Source of the DNA: Opisthocomus hoazin
Taxonomy: Eukaryota; Chordata; Aves; Opisthocomiformes; Opisthocomidae
Assembly (NCBI RefSeq): GCF_030867145.1
Contig: NC_134417.1
Location: 6,673,577-6,737,576 of the forward strand
Reading direction: 5' to 3'
Length of the DNA: 64,000 nucleotides
The notes below the pieces were generated by a model. It saw only the letters and a program-made list of their open reading frames with translations. It did not search any database and was not told where the DNA came from. Of the stretch, positions 25,170 to 54,200 are shown piece after piece; positions within the stretch are counted from its first letter, which is position 1, and each line of letters opens with the position of its first letter. The position numbers and the translations under genes were made by a program.

Positions 25170-26460
25170 TGCCTCCCGGTGCCGGGCAGTCCGATCGGGG
25201 GGCTGGGAGGCAGAGGGGTGCGACAGCCCCATCCGTCCACGCCGCGACACAGGTCACGGGGTTGGTCCTTTGGCCACAGCTCCTCACGAAAGCAGCACAA
25301 ATTCACCACGGGAGCAGAAGCAGTATAGGACGAAGGCTTCGGGTGCAGGCAGCCATGCAAGCGCTCGTGTCCGTTTTGTTAGCTACGGGGAAGGACGCTC
25401 AAGCCCCGTTTTAAAGCTGACTGGCAGCAGAGGTTGCGAGAATCATTTTTTCCTTTGAAAATGTGACTCGGTCAGTGACACTAAGGCTGGCGGAGAAAAA
25501 AGCCAACCCCGCGGAGGCAGCCCTGGGAGCAGGGCTCTGCCCGCCCGCCGAGGCCCCAGCCCCTCGCCCTCCCGGCGGACTGCGGAGGAGCCGAGGACGG
25601 GGCGGCCGCCCGGCTCCCGGGGCGGCCCCTCAGGAGGGCCCCGAGGCGGGCAGCGGGGCCGGCCGCACAAAGCGGGTCCCGGCCTGGACTCCCCGTCCCG
25701 GCAGCCCCCGCGCGGGCGCTGCGCCCTCCCCTCCCGCCCTCCCGCCCGCGGCCCGCCGGGCTCTGTAGTCCACATGGCGCCCCCGCGGCCGGCCGGCCCC
25801 GCCACGGAACTACATCTCCCGGCAAGCAGCGCGGCCTCCCCGCCCCGCGTCCCCCGCCGCGCCGTGTTGCTGCGCCCGGCCCGGCTCGGCCCTCCGCCCC
25901 GCTTCGCTCCCGGCGCCGCCGCCGCGGCCGAGCTCGGTGTCCCAGGACAGCCCGGGGCGGCCGCGGCTCCGTGTGCCAGGGCCCGGCATGGCACCGCGCC
26001 GCCCTTCGCCCGGGGACCGCTGGCCGTAGGTGCGGCGGGCGGCCGGGCCAGGGCGGGGATCCGCCGCTGAGGGGGCCGTGCAGGGCGGGGGGGCCGGCGT
26101 GGGGCGCTCGGAGGAGGCCGGGGCGGGGCGGGGGGCCCTGGGGGACCGTGAGGGGACTGGGAGGGGGGGGGGGCCGTGAAGTGGGGCGGAGGGTCTCTGA
26201 GCGGGGCCGAGGGGGGCTGTGGGGAGCTGAGGGGGCCGCGCTGGGGAGCGCTGGGGTCGGGGATGCCCTGAGGGGACGGGGCTGGGCGGAGGGGCCGTGC
26301 TGGGTGGGGGCTCTGGTGTTGCTGGGGCGGAGGGGAGCCCTGCGGGGAGCAGCGTGGGGTCCGGGGGCAGAACTGGGGAGCGCTGGTGGCATGGGCACGG
26401 CGTAGGGTCGGGGTTCCCCGAGGAGGAAGAGGTGCGGTGGGGAGCTGAGCTTTGCAAGGG
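25170..26460 (+). promoter_or_regulatory. STK25: CpG island with STK25 promoter
   Basis: Very GC-rich, CpG-dense DNA immediately upstream of the first STK25 coding exon, as expected for a housekeeping-type promoter. Within it lie an ACTACA-type element at 25808-25830 (aactacatctcccggcaagc), resembling the ZNF143/SBS consensus, and a partial opposite-strand counterpart at about 25761-25772 (ctctgtagtcca). An ACATGGCGCC element is similar to YY1 sites. No TATA box is seen. The long open frames here on both strands reflect composition, not coding. Confidence 0.8.
25830..26029 (+). other. STK25: Probable non-coding first exon of STK25
   Basis: The first coding exon has a good acceptor just upstream (26937), so a 5' non-coding exon must lie further left, most likely in the CpG island. 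GGCCGTAG|GTGCGG at 26029/26030 is a reasonable donor. The start is unknown; the value given is only a guess downstream of the ACTACA element. The short ORF 25988-26029 (ATG, 13 codons, TAG) ends exactly at this donor. Confidence 0.35.
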
Positions 26461-26937
26461 GGTGTACTGGGGAGAATGGGAGCAGGGGGATGCTCCCAGT
26501 GAGAAGATGACTGGCGAGCAGTAGCAGGAAAGGAGAGTCTGAGGACAGCGCTGTGGGCTGTGCTGGGGAAGATGCTGGGAGGGGTGGTGAGGGCATAGTG
26601 CTGCAGGGGCAGCTGTCATACTGGGGAGCACGCTGAGGTGACGGTGGGGAAAATGGTGCCCGAGGCTTCGTCAGTAAAGGGAGGTTCCTTGATAATGTGG
26701 AAAGAATTGAGAAATGGGGTTTACAAGGAGGGGCTGGCAGAATGGCCTGGTAGGTTCAAGGAGAACTGCAAATCGAGGAGAAAAATGGTGCAGGTAGCTC
26801 TTCTGGGAATGAGCCAGGCTCCAAGAACCTCAAGTTAGAGCTGTTGTGTTCTTGCTTGTTGCACTTGACCAGTGGATGAGAAAGCGTCGCTTTCCTGCTG
26901 TGCTACGACATCCCAGCCCTCCCTGATTTTGCAACAG
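26030..26937 (+). other. Inferred STK25 intron 1, strongly G-rich on plus strand
   Basis: 26060-26400 is made of repeated G-runs (up to about 12 G) separated by short GC-rich words such as ctgagggggccg. This gives marked G-over-C skew on the non-template strand. The rest is unremarkable. The intron end at 26937 (gattttgcaacag) is a clear acceptor; the start is inferred. Confidence 0.5.
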
Positions 26938-26961
26938 CGGATGTCTGACCATCCTGTAGGC

Positions 26962-44709
<17,748 letters not shown>

Positions 44710-46830
44710 CACCTGCATTCCCGGCTGCTGTTTTGAGGGGGGAAGGATTTTTTTTCCAGCTTCATAAGAACGCCATCTCTAATCCAGACCACCATCTGCT
44801 GTTGGATGTAACAGTGTGTTACAGACTCCAGAACATTTCAGAGCCTTCATACTACACGTGTTTCCATGATAACCCGGGGTGGGGTTTGCAATGCAAGTAC
44901 AATTTAGACCTTTTGCAGAACCCAAGATGGGTGGTCTAATTGTTTTTACAATGTAATCAATGCAGTTTTTAATTGTTTCCCTATGGATGTATCCATTTTG
45001 GCTTGGTTTGATTCACAGCTTGTTACTGGTAAATGCCTAGCTGCTGGAAAAGGGGGAGATTCTCTTCCATTGAGAGATGTTTCGAAGGCGAGTCCGATGG
45101 GTTTAGCCTCCTGCTCTTCCTGGAGAAGCAGTTGTGAGCAGTCGTGTGTGAGTGTAGGTATGTTTGGAAGCTCTCCATGCATTACAGCCTCTGGGAAAGT
45201 TAGACCAGCTCTCCAGTTTTTCTGGAGGATCGCTTCAGCTCCTTCACGCGCTGGTAACGAAAAGCTTTGAAGCGTAGCAGCAGCTGAGCTAACACGCTGC
45301 TGCTGTCTCCCAGCTTGTCGTTTCACAGGAGGGTGGGTTCGCTGACTGTACCTTTTTTGGCTCTGGGACAACATTTTGGTTTAGGCCTTGGTTCATCTAG
45401 TGCAGGCAACAGCAGAACTGCCTCGGAAGGCAAAGTGGTTACGTTAGGTTTGGGAGCTGGTGGAGTTCCTTTCCTTGCTGCTTTCTGCAACTGAAGCAAC
45501 TAGATACACAGGTCTGGCAGTCCTCGTCTCTAAGCGGAGCAGGCACCTCCTGTGTGTGCCCAAAGGTTGCAGAAGGAATTAACAAAAGGGGGCAGGGGGA
45601 ACGCAACAGCCAAAGGCACCGACAGGGCTCCTGTTCAAAAGGCAGACTGGGGGCAAGAACCCTGTCCCCTCCAGAAAGGTGTGAACTGGGTGGCTAGCAG
45701 CAATGGTACCCACGTGTGCGGCTGGGGGGTCGCAAAAGCTGCTCTAGGTCTCCATCCCCTTCTTTGCGACTTGCCCTTTCTGGCTCTGCTTTCAGTCTGG
45801 GATCAGAACTGGCTGAAGCCAGGGCTCTGCTCCAAGGGACAAGCTGCGGTGGTGTTTGCTAGCAGAGAAATTAAAGCATCTGCTGCCGTCGTGGCCGCTT
45901 AAGGTATTCCAGTGGAGCCATCCCCAACTAGCTTTGCTTTCTGCATAATACTAGTTTATAAAGCAAATTTTTAATTCAGGTAAATGTACAGATCTTAAAT
46001 CTATACTTTAAAGATCTAGAAAAATAGACTTAGGCAAATAAGTTCTGATCGCTGGTTGCCTAGAGACCTGCTCTCTAATTGTAAAGATATTCCCATGAAG
46101 TCAGCAAGACCTTAGGTCTCCAGATCTTTCTGTCTGGGTGTTTGTGGTGTGAATGATGTGGCTCACCCCAAAGCCACTCAGAACAAAAGCTGTAGCTGTT
46201 CAGCGTTTTTTTTAAAGATCGGCCACTTCGTTAGTAACATGGCTTGAGTTTTGGTACTTTGATGCAGACCTGCAGATGGTAAGTGCTGGGCTAAAAGTAG
46301 CTCAAAAGGACCACAGGTTCCCTTATCCCGGTGTGCGATGTTCACTTAAGCTGATGATGATCCTTGACTGTTCCTCTCCGATGGATAAGTGCAGTCTCAG
46401 CAAACACTATGAACTTGTCCAGTAGAGAAGAGGTGCTGCTGCTTGATCTTGCTGCAGAGGGGCGTCTCTCTGTGGCAAGAGCCATCTTGGAGCCTGCACT
46501 GATGAAGAGCAGAACAAACCGGTTTTTTTCCTCAGGAGAAGGAGTTGACGAACAGACACAACATTTGCTGAGGCAGGAGGCAGAGGCAGAGAGGCAGCTG
46601 AAGGGCTCCTGCTGCTTTTAAAGTTGCTGCTCGTGACAGTAGCAAATGGTGTCAATAAGGTACCTTGTATTACTACTCACAGGCACTGCGAGTGTAATGA
46701 GAAAACTTTTTAAAGGAAACAATCCCCACAAGCTTTGTCCAGTATTCAAAGCAACAATGGTTTTAGTTTTTAAAAACATTGAAAGGGATCTGCCACTTTC
46801 AATAAAGTAACAAAAGAAATGAGGCTGCTG
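44710..46830 (+). other. STK25: STK25 3' UTR, extent inferred
   Basis: The UTR starts after the TGA at 44709. Candidate poly(A) signals on the plus strand are ATTAAA near 45872 and AATAAAG near 46800. The end is not fixed by sequence alone. Confidence 0.5.
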
Positions 46831-49589
46831 TAACTTTGTATTACGAGGGGAAAAGTATTTGTTTAAGCCACACTTTCTGTGCGTTCTTGGTCTTGCCGTG
46901 CGCCTTCCTGCCTCACGTACATCTGCCTGTGGCGTGTGACACAGACCCATTTAAATGCTCTGGGGAAGGCTTCGGTGCAGTTTCTGCTGGAGTCTGTTTA
47001 TTGATGTGCGGTATTCACACTCGGTTGGACTGTGAAAGCTGACAGCAGCACCTCCCTGCCTTCGTCTTTCCACCTTTGCCGTTGTGAGGATGACTGAGCA
47101 CTGGCACATGTTGCCCAGAGAGGCTGTGGGGTCCCGGTCCTTGGAGATAATCAAAAGCTGCCCAGACACGGTATTTTGTGTGGGTGACTGAAAGTCTGCC
47201 ATGTAAAATGAAAGCTCTCACACTTGGTATTTCCCCAGCTGCCAGACTCTCTGCACCTTCACAGCAGAGTACTTTACTTTTCACTTTGCAGCAGGCCAGC
47301 AGCACTCCACCTGCACCCGAGGTCCGAGCGCAGCTGGAGGCCGAACACCTCGTGTACGCACGCATTGCTGGCCCTTCGGCGGGGATAAAGCTCTGGTGAT
47401 GCAGCATCTCCGAAAGAGGGAGGCGAGTTAGCTGGTGTCAGAGGGGAGACAAAGGGAGCAGTCACCAGAACAGCTCCACTACTTCGCAATAAACACGTGG
47501 TAGGAACTACTGCAAAACCTGACTTGCTCTGGTTTCTTAAGCAATGAAGCAGGACTGTTGCCCCGCGTGAAGGACAGCCAGCCAGTCCTGCGGGAAGCAG
47601 GGAAAACACGTAGTGTTTACCAGAAACGACGGCTTTTTGAAATTAAGTGAGACCAGGGATATTAAGCCATGAGGTTCCAAGAGCATGGGTTCATCTCTCC
47701 TCTAACGTAGATCCTGCTAGCAAGAAACTAATGAGTAAGGACCAATTGTATCCTGTTCTTTCCTAGTGATTTTGTTCAGGAAACTGCTCGTGGTTGTAGC
47801 AGAGCAAAATGTACTCCTGCAGCATTCCGCTAAAGTAAAAATACTACATGGTTTCACAGAAGAACCGATCTGTCACCGAAATCCTCATCAGTTTGAAAAC
47901 TTGCCAAGGTGAGATGCAAGCAGTTTTGCCAGGAATAATGAAGTTTCTGGCTTTTGTAGCATGTGCTCCTGCCTTTTAAAGGCACAGACATTTGAGCTTG
48001 GTATGCTCCACCCACGAAGGGTCTCTGCTGCCTGCTGCCCTTCCCGGTTTGTGGTCAGCTAGCAGCAGAGGCTCCTCTTCCAGGGACCACACCTAAGCCA
48101 CTGCAGGTAGCACACAGCCAAGACAGGAGATACAGAACTGTGGATTAAGCACATGAGCAACTCAAGGACCATCCGCTCGTCCACTGCTCGAAAATCTTAA
48201 GGAAGGCCTCTTGCTCACTGCCCCTCTCCTGTACCAGGAGCTGTAACAGCACTGTTCTGCTAGGCAGAGGGTGACGGGAGGCTAGCGCGTGGGTGCTCCA
48301 ACAGTCTGTGGATTAGCCATGGAAGTACCTACCCATCATGTACTAACACCTTTAGGGTGTGTCCTGCCACTGTTCTTTGATCATTTTTCTAAATGTCCGA
48401 AGTTGTTCCCGTGTGTTACAGGCTACAGCAGCATTCCCTGTGCCATGAGATGGAAAAACGAGTGCAGGGGGGAAGCGGCTCCGTGGGAGCCTGCACAGGA
48501 GTGTACAACAGCGGAGCTGCCACAGCACCTGCTGAGGGCCAGGCGGCCTTGTGCAGTTCCGTCTCCCGCAGCCCTTGGAACAGGTCAGCCTGGGCTTTAA
48601 CGCATGGTGCTGGGGAGACCCAACACCTGATTTATGGAGGTAGCTCAGACAAAGTCTAGCTGAGGTAAGAGTAAGCTATCACTGTCGGCTAGTTTAATAA
48701 AAAATTAAAAACACCAGGGCTAAATACCAAGCTGTTTCACCCCTGGCAGAAAACCCTGTGCTCCCTCTTGCGCTGCGCCTGCAGAAACAAACTGCTCTGC
48801 TCTTCTACCCTTGTCTCTTCTGGCAACGAGCCAGGTCAGCTTTTGTCACAGACATGCTGAAACGCGTGCACTGCCCTCAGGGCCTCTGCCCCACGGCTGC
48901 AGAGACTCCAGCCTGTGCTGCAGAGGATACTCTGTCCTCTGCACAAGACTGCGTTTCTCTGTGTTGAATTTCAGGTGGTGTTTGTCAGTCCGTCCCTCCC
49001 ACCCTGCCCTGGAGCTGCTCCCCCAGCCTGGGGGCTCTCACAGGCTCCCGAAGGCGGCTCTGCCACCCCCTCCACATCATTCTCGCTCAGCACCGTCTCT
49101 CTGCTGCGGATGGAGCAGAGCTGGGTGCTGGGTGAGGCAAGAACCAGTGTCTTGGAAAACTACCGAGTAACTTGAACACTCTAAAAGCATTTCGAATCCT
49201 GGCACTAGAAAGCCCTCCTGCAGTAGGTGAGCACAACTAAAGGCTAAGGGCCACGATCCCAGCTGCTAATGGAGACCCCGCTCCTCCTCTTGGCAGCCTG
49301 CTCCTGCAGAGCTTCCCCGCAGGAGACCAGCAAAGGGCACTAATGGCACGGGTGAGTTCTGATGAAAGGGGAGAACGCTCCTGCAAAGAGGCTCCAGTAC
49401 ATGACGGTGACAAAGGAACAGACAGTTACCGTCCACGAAAACTGCTGAGTGCAGAGACCCCTTCATCAGCAGCGTGAAACCTCTCCTCTCGGTTCTGGGG
49501 AAAAGCAACACCTCCATGCAGATGCCGTCTGTCTTCCCACGAGCGTGGCCACGGATGGATGGGGATGGTGGGCTCAGGAATAAGAGGCT
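46831..49589. other. Intergenic spacer between convergent STK25 and FARP2
   Basis: Apart from the CR1 scrap at 47.1 kb and AATAAA-type signals on both strands (minus near 46997, plus near 47490), nothing is recognised. Short open frames look random. Confidence 0.5.
47085..47172 (+). mobile_element. Diverged CR1 fragment
   Basis: gactgagcactggcacatgt, then tgcccagagaggctgtgggg and ccttggagataatcaaaagc followed by tgcccagacacggt, matches the 3' part of the CR1 ORF end and UTR (compare 58535-58630). The tail is missing. Confidence 0.75.
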
Positions 49590-51179
49590 GAGAGAGTTTT
49601 ATACCAAGATGCTATTTACTTTCAACAGTCACATTCAGCTGCGATATAACAGATCTAGTCAATCCAATGTATACACCTACAACAGTTAAAAAAAGGACAC
49701 TAATAAATTAAGTACATTTAACTTACATGGGACAATGGTCATTGTGACAGTGGTAGTGAAGGCTGGACCTGCAGTCACTTGTCTTCTCTAGGATGCAAAC
49801 GCCAAGCGAGCAGTCTAGAAAATCCCTCTGGAACCCCAACCTCCATTCTGCCCGTGTTTTACACCGCAACCTAAATCAGCCTTGGAGAATGCACATGCTG
49901 GCCTCCTGCTTTCACAGGGATCTCCATACTCCTCCATCCTCGCAACACGCAACACTTTCCTTTTGCTTTCACTATACCACTTCATTGTTCCTTCTTCTAG
50001 TACACAAATACTTTTCTATCTAATATAAAAGCAGAGTCCCTAGAGGCCACCAAAGCCACGTCCAACAGCATCTTGTGGCGCTGAGCTTGTTTCAGTCCTT
50101 CCATGGAGGCAACCAAAGGTGACAGCTTTGCAGAAACAGAACAAATGGCAAACATTTCAGATTTAATATAGAGATTTAATAGAGTCCACAGTTGCTAATG
50201 CTCCATCTGGAATCCAGTGACTTTTACACCTTCATGAGAAATGGAAGATGGATCCCACCCCAAATTTAAAGGTAAGAATAGGGATTTTCAGGAGTCTTTA
50301 CATGACGCAGAAACACAAGTAACGGTGCCTTTCGGAGAAGCTTGTTCTCTTATATTGCTTCACTGCCTTGAAAACATCACGCACATCAGGGGGGAGAGTG
50401 TGTTTGCCATCCCATGCCTTAAGTAATGTCTACTACTGGATACAGAAACTCTGGAGCTGTAATATGAGAACAGCAATTGACCCTCTCAGCATGCGCCATA
50501 GCAGAGAAAAAACCACGCACCCTACCTGTACCGACCCACAAGATACGGAAACCTCGACAGCTTATTTCAGTCTTCCTGCTTCCCCCGGAGAACTGCCGCC
50601 ACAGCAGTTTCCAAAGAGCAGAGCTGCAGTTCCTGTTCAAAATGAACTGTGTGTGAGCTAATACATCTGTGGATCCTGTTAGTCTGACTGTGCCAGCAGG
50701 CTGACGTTAACAGCAGCAAGACAGCAGCTGTATAGCCAGCCATGCTGAGCATCTGGGAGGCAGCAAGCCCTGGCACCAGCAGCCGTGAGCCAGCTGCACC
50801 ACTGGCAGCTGCTGGTTTTCTTCCAGAGACGCTGACCATCCAGTCAAAATGTAAAAACAAGGTGGCGTTTGCCTTCAGGGCAGCCAAGGGTGTTACTGTA
50901 CAGGTACAACCGGAACAATAAGCCTTCCACCATGTGTGTGTGCATGCTGGAGCTCTGCGGTTGTTAGGTTCTCCCTAAGTAGGTTCAACTGGAACAGACT
51001 TGACCCTCTTCCACACCGTTTGGAATGGATGCGATCCCCGTCAGCAACTCCCTCGCTCCTACTTTCCATACCAGGTAGAAATCAGCTTCGTGCTTCTTTA
51101 CTTTATCAACTCCAGAGACTCCTGTTTCCACCTGCCTCTTTTGTTGATGTTTACAGCAGAGACCCAGCTCTGCCCCGCT
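49590..51179 (-). other. FARP2: FARP2 3' UTR, extent inferred
   Basis: Sequence following the FARP2 stop at 51182-51180 on the minus strand. Possible variant poly(A) signals (reverse complement) are ATTAAA near 50162 and 50175 and TATAAA near 49598. The true end is uncertain. Confidence 0.4.
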
Positions 51180-51267
51180 TCAGTCTGTGTGGCTGTCCTT
51201 CTCCTTCGGAAGCAGCAGGCTTGACCTGGCTGGAGAGCTGGTGGCTCTCTTGATCACCTCCATCCAC
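51180..51267 (-). CDS. FARP2: FARP2 last coding exon
   Basis: Acceptor CCTTTCTTGCCAG at 51268, completing Arg, then [16 protein letters not shown] and [12 protein letters not shown], with TGA at 51182-51180. WMEVI is the end of the PH2 helix. The short tail is lineage-variable. Confidence 0.95.
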
Positions 51268-54200
51268 CTGGCAAGAAAGGATGGGAGAAATGCTCAACCC
51301 CTCACTCACAGGTGCATAATCTCATCCTTCAGTTATGAGCTGTACCCTTTTCACCAAACTTCACAAAACATCTGTTTTCTACCTTCCTTTTACAGTTTTT
51401 CTAGGAAATGAGTTCTTCAAATGAATAGCCTGAGATGGGGTAGATACACTGCCGAACACGGCTGCCTGTCCACATAACAGCTCTACAGTGCTTTGAGCTC
51501 CAGAGAGCTCTTACGAGAGCACGCCGTATTCTCTTTTAAGTGTAGAGAAAGTGTTTACCAAGGAGGACAGGCTGACAAAAATTTTTCCTAGACAATGGAT
51601 TCCTTTTCTTGCAATAAATTACATAATGGACTTCCTCATACGGAAGAAAGCAAAGCAACAGCGAAAAAAAAAAGACAAAGATCCACTGTGAATTAGACAT
51701 TTTTCCCTTGAAATCACTACATGAGCCCACTACAAGAGCACAACTCTGCTGTCTCAGGTAGCTGATCTGTACTTTGCTCAGAAGTGTGTGATACTCTCCG
51801 AGGAAGGGGGAAGTATGTGACGCCTTCTCAATACAACCACACTCCAAAAACAACCAGAACATGCTCCAAAATAGACCCTGCACAGCAGAACACAATGCAA
51901 GGGTTTTCAACAGCTAATGGAAGAGCAAAGTTTTGTACGTGATGCATTTTAAACATGATTTGCTTTGGACCACGTGTGGAAGCCCCTAACAGCACTGCTA
52001 AACATAATTATGGAGAAAGCAATAAAGGGAAAAGCAACGCTACGCTTGTGGCTCTCAGCCTTGTGTTGTAAGTCCCATTTCCAGAGATTGAGAAGGGGGG
52101 GGGAAGTATTCTTACCAGAACTCTCATTAAACTAGAAACGTGACTCCCAAGACCTAGTGGCGCTGAGCATCTCACAGCCCTTCCACCTGCGCTGCTCCCC
52201 ACCTCCAAGGAAGCCCCACGCTCCTGAGACAAAGCAGAGCCTCCAGCTCTAGGTGCAACCACCAGCTCTCCACCCTAAGGAGGACGGTTCTGGCAGAGGA
52301 GGGATCGCCAGACATCATCGGTAGGAAGAGGATGGGAACTTTATTACTGAGAATGTGCTGTAAGGTCGCTTGGACTAGGAGGCAGTCAGGAGGAAAGAGA
52401 GGGCTCTAGATGATCAACCAATGAGTTAACAGCATGTTATATACAGAGACAGACAGAGAAAACAGAAAATTACCTCTCAAAGGTGTATTTGCTCTCAGCC
52501 CTGAAGAAATACACATGGGACTTGAACTGCAGCTTGAAGACATAATCCTTCTGAATGCCGTCTGCCTCTGCAGGGCAGCTGACCACATAGCCAAGCAGCG
52601 GGAGACTGGCCAAGGGATAATCGTCCTGGAAGAGCCCAACAGCCCAGCCTTTAGTGCAAGGCATCCCCTGCCACACAGTTCATCCCAACGCGCACTCACT
52701 CTTCTATACTGTACAGGTACGGTCTTTGTGGTTTTGCTTAGCAGAGAACAGGAGGAGCAGCGGCCGTTACCTTCCGCAAGGCCTCCGATGGCTTATAATG
52801 AAACCTTCCCCCAACTCCTTTCACTGTTTTCACAGAGTTACTTGCTTCTATTCCCCTGCCCCTCGCTGTCTCCTGGACTCCCTGCTTCCCCCTCCGCACC
52901 CCCTCTGGAACTCCACACACAGATGTGACATGGAAGTTAAAATATCCCTCCCAAAAGAAATGTGTCCTCAAGGCAAGAAGCCTGAATGAAATAAACAGTT
53001 TATTGGGTTAATAATGAAATGGCACAGGTTGCATTGCAGCACAGTCCGTTACCAAACAGGCGCTGAAGGCACCACGGGCAGAAAAACCCCTGATGCCTGT
53101 TTAACTCTGCTGAAGCCCAACAGGGAGAGAAATGGACAGGGACTGCCCAAAGGCTGCTGATTCCCTCATCTCCGTTAGTCACTGCACGAGAAGACATTTC
53201 CCCCCCTCACCCACAGAAGGTCAGTATCATCAACAGAACTAAGGAATCCTGATTCAATTCTGCATGAAGGGCCTGTGGTCTTACAGAGACTGGCTTCATT
53301 ACAAACTACCTCCTCTGCCACTTGTTACTCTCCTTCAAAGAGCAGTGAGCTGGAGTCGGAGCAGAAAGCTAGAGCAGAAAGCCAAGGACCTCCAGGTTCC
53401 CCCCGACACCCCAAACATTTGCTCACCTGGTGCGTTTTGTAGAAGAACAAGCAGAAGTTGGTGAAGACGACCCACAGCTTCTGCCAGCCGTTGCTGTTCT
53501 TGAATTTCCTCAGCAAGTATCCAGAGAGCTGGTTCTAGTGTAGAGTGAAAACTATCGTGAAACCACAGGTCCCTGTCCTTTGGAAAAAGGCAGCTGCCGC
53601 AGATAAAAAGCTTGAGGCTGCCTGCTATAGCCACTCCTGCACTTGTTCCCCTCTCATAAAAGCCCTCCCAGAGACTTCACATGGTGACTGAATGACTTTG
53701 TATCTTCACTAATTCACAACTATCTTATGAACAAAACAGCGATTTCTCTCCACTAACAGCAAGTTCCCCTTCACGTCTGAGTGCCCGCCATATCCCAGCG
53801 CAGTGTAGGGCAGCGCACGGGAGGGTGCCGCGCTGACCCACCCCTCCAGCAACCGCTCTCCTTCGTGGCCTACGGTCAGGAGAAAGGTGGCAGCCACAAG
53901 GGCATTCATCACTTCAACCACCTTTTTTTACATGCAGAAAAAACACATAGAAGATGCTGCGTGAGAAGGAAAATAAAGCAGACGAGGAAACAGAGGGTGT
54001 CGGAGTTGCAGACAAGCTACGTGTGGCAGCTACGCAAACGCAAGCCTGGCGTGGCAAGCAGGCTGCAGGGAAGCTGAACATTGCCATCTCGGAGACAGAG
54101 TCACCGAGCGCTTGTGCAGAGGGATAAGGAAACCTACAGCAAGTGGATTTTGTAATTAGAGAAAAAGACAGAATACGCAGCAGAATTAGACAGAGAACCA

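Noticed and set aside
25443-26631. Long overlapping open frames on both strands (up to 371 codons) in the GC-rich island
   Set aside because: Pro/Ala/Arg/Gly-rich low-complexity readings open in several frames at once, as expected for CpG-island composition. No domain is seen, and they overlap the STK25 promoter.
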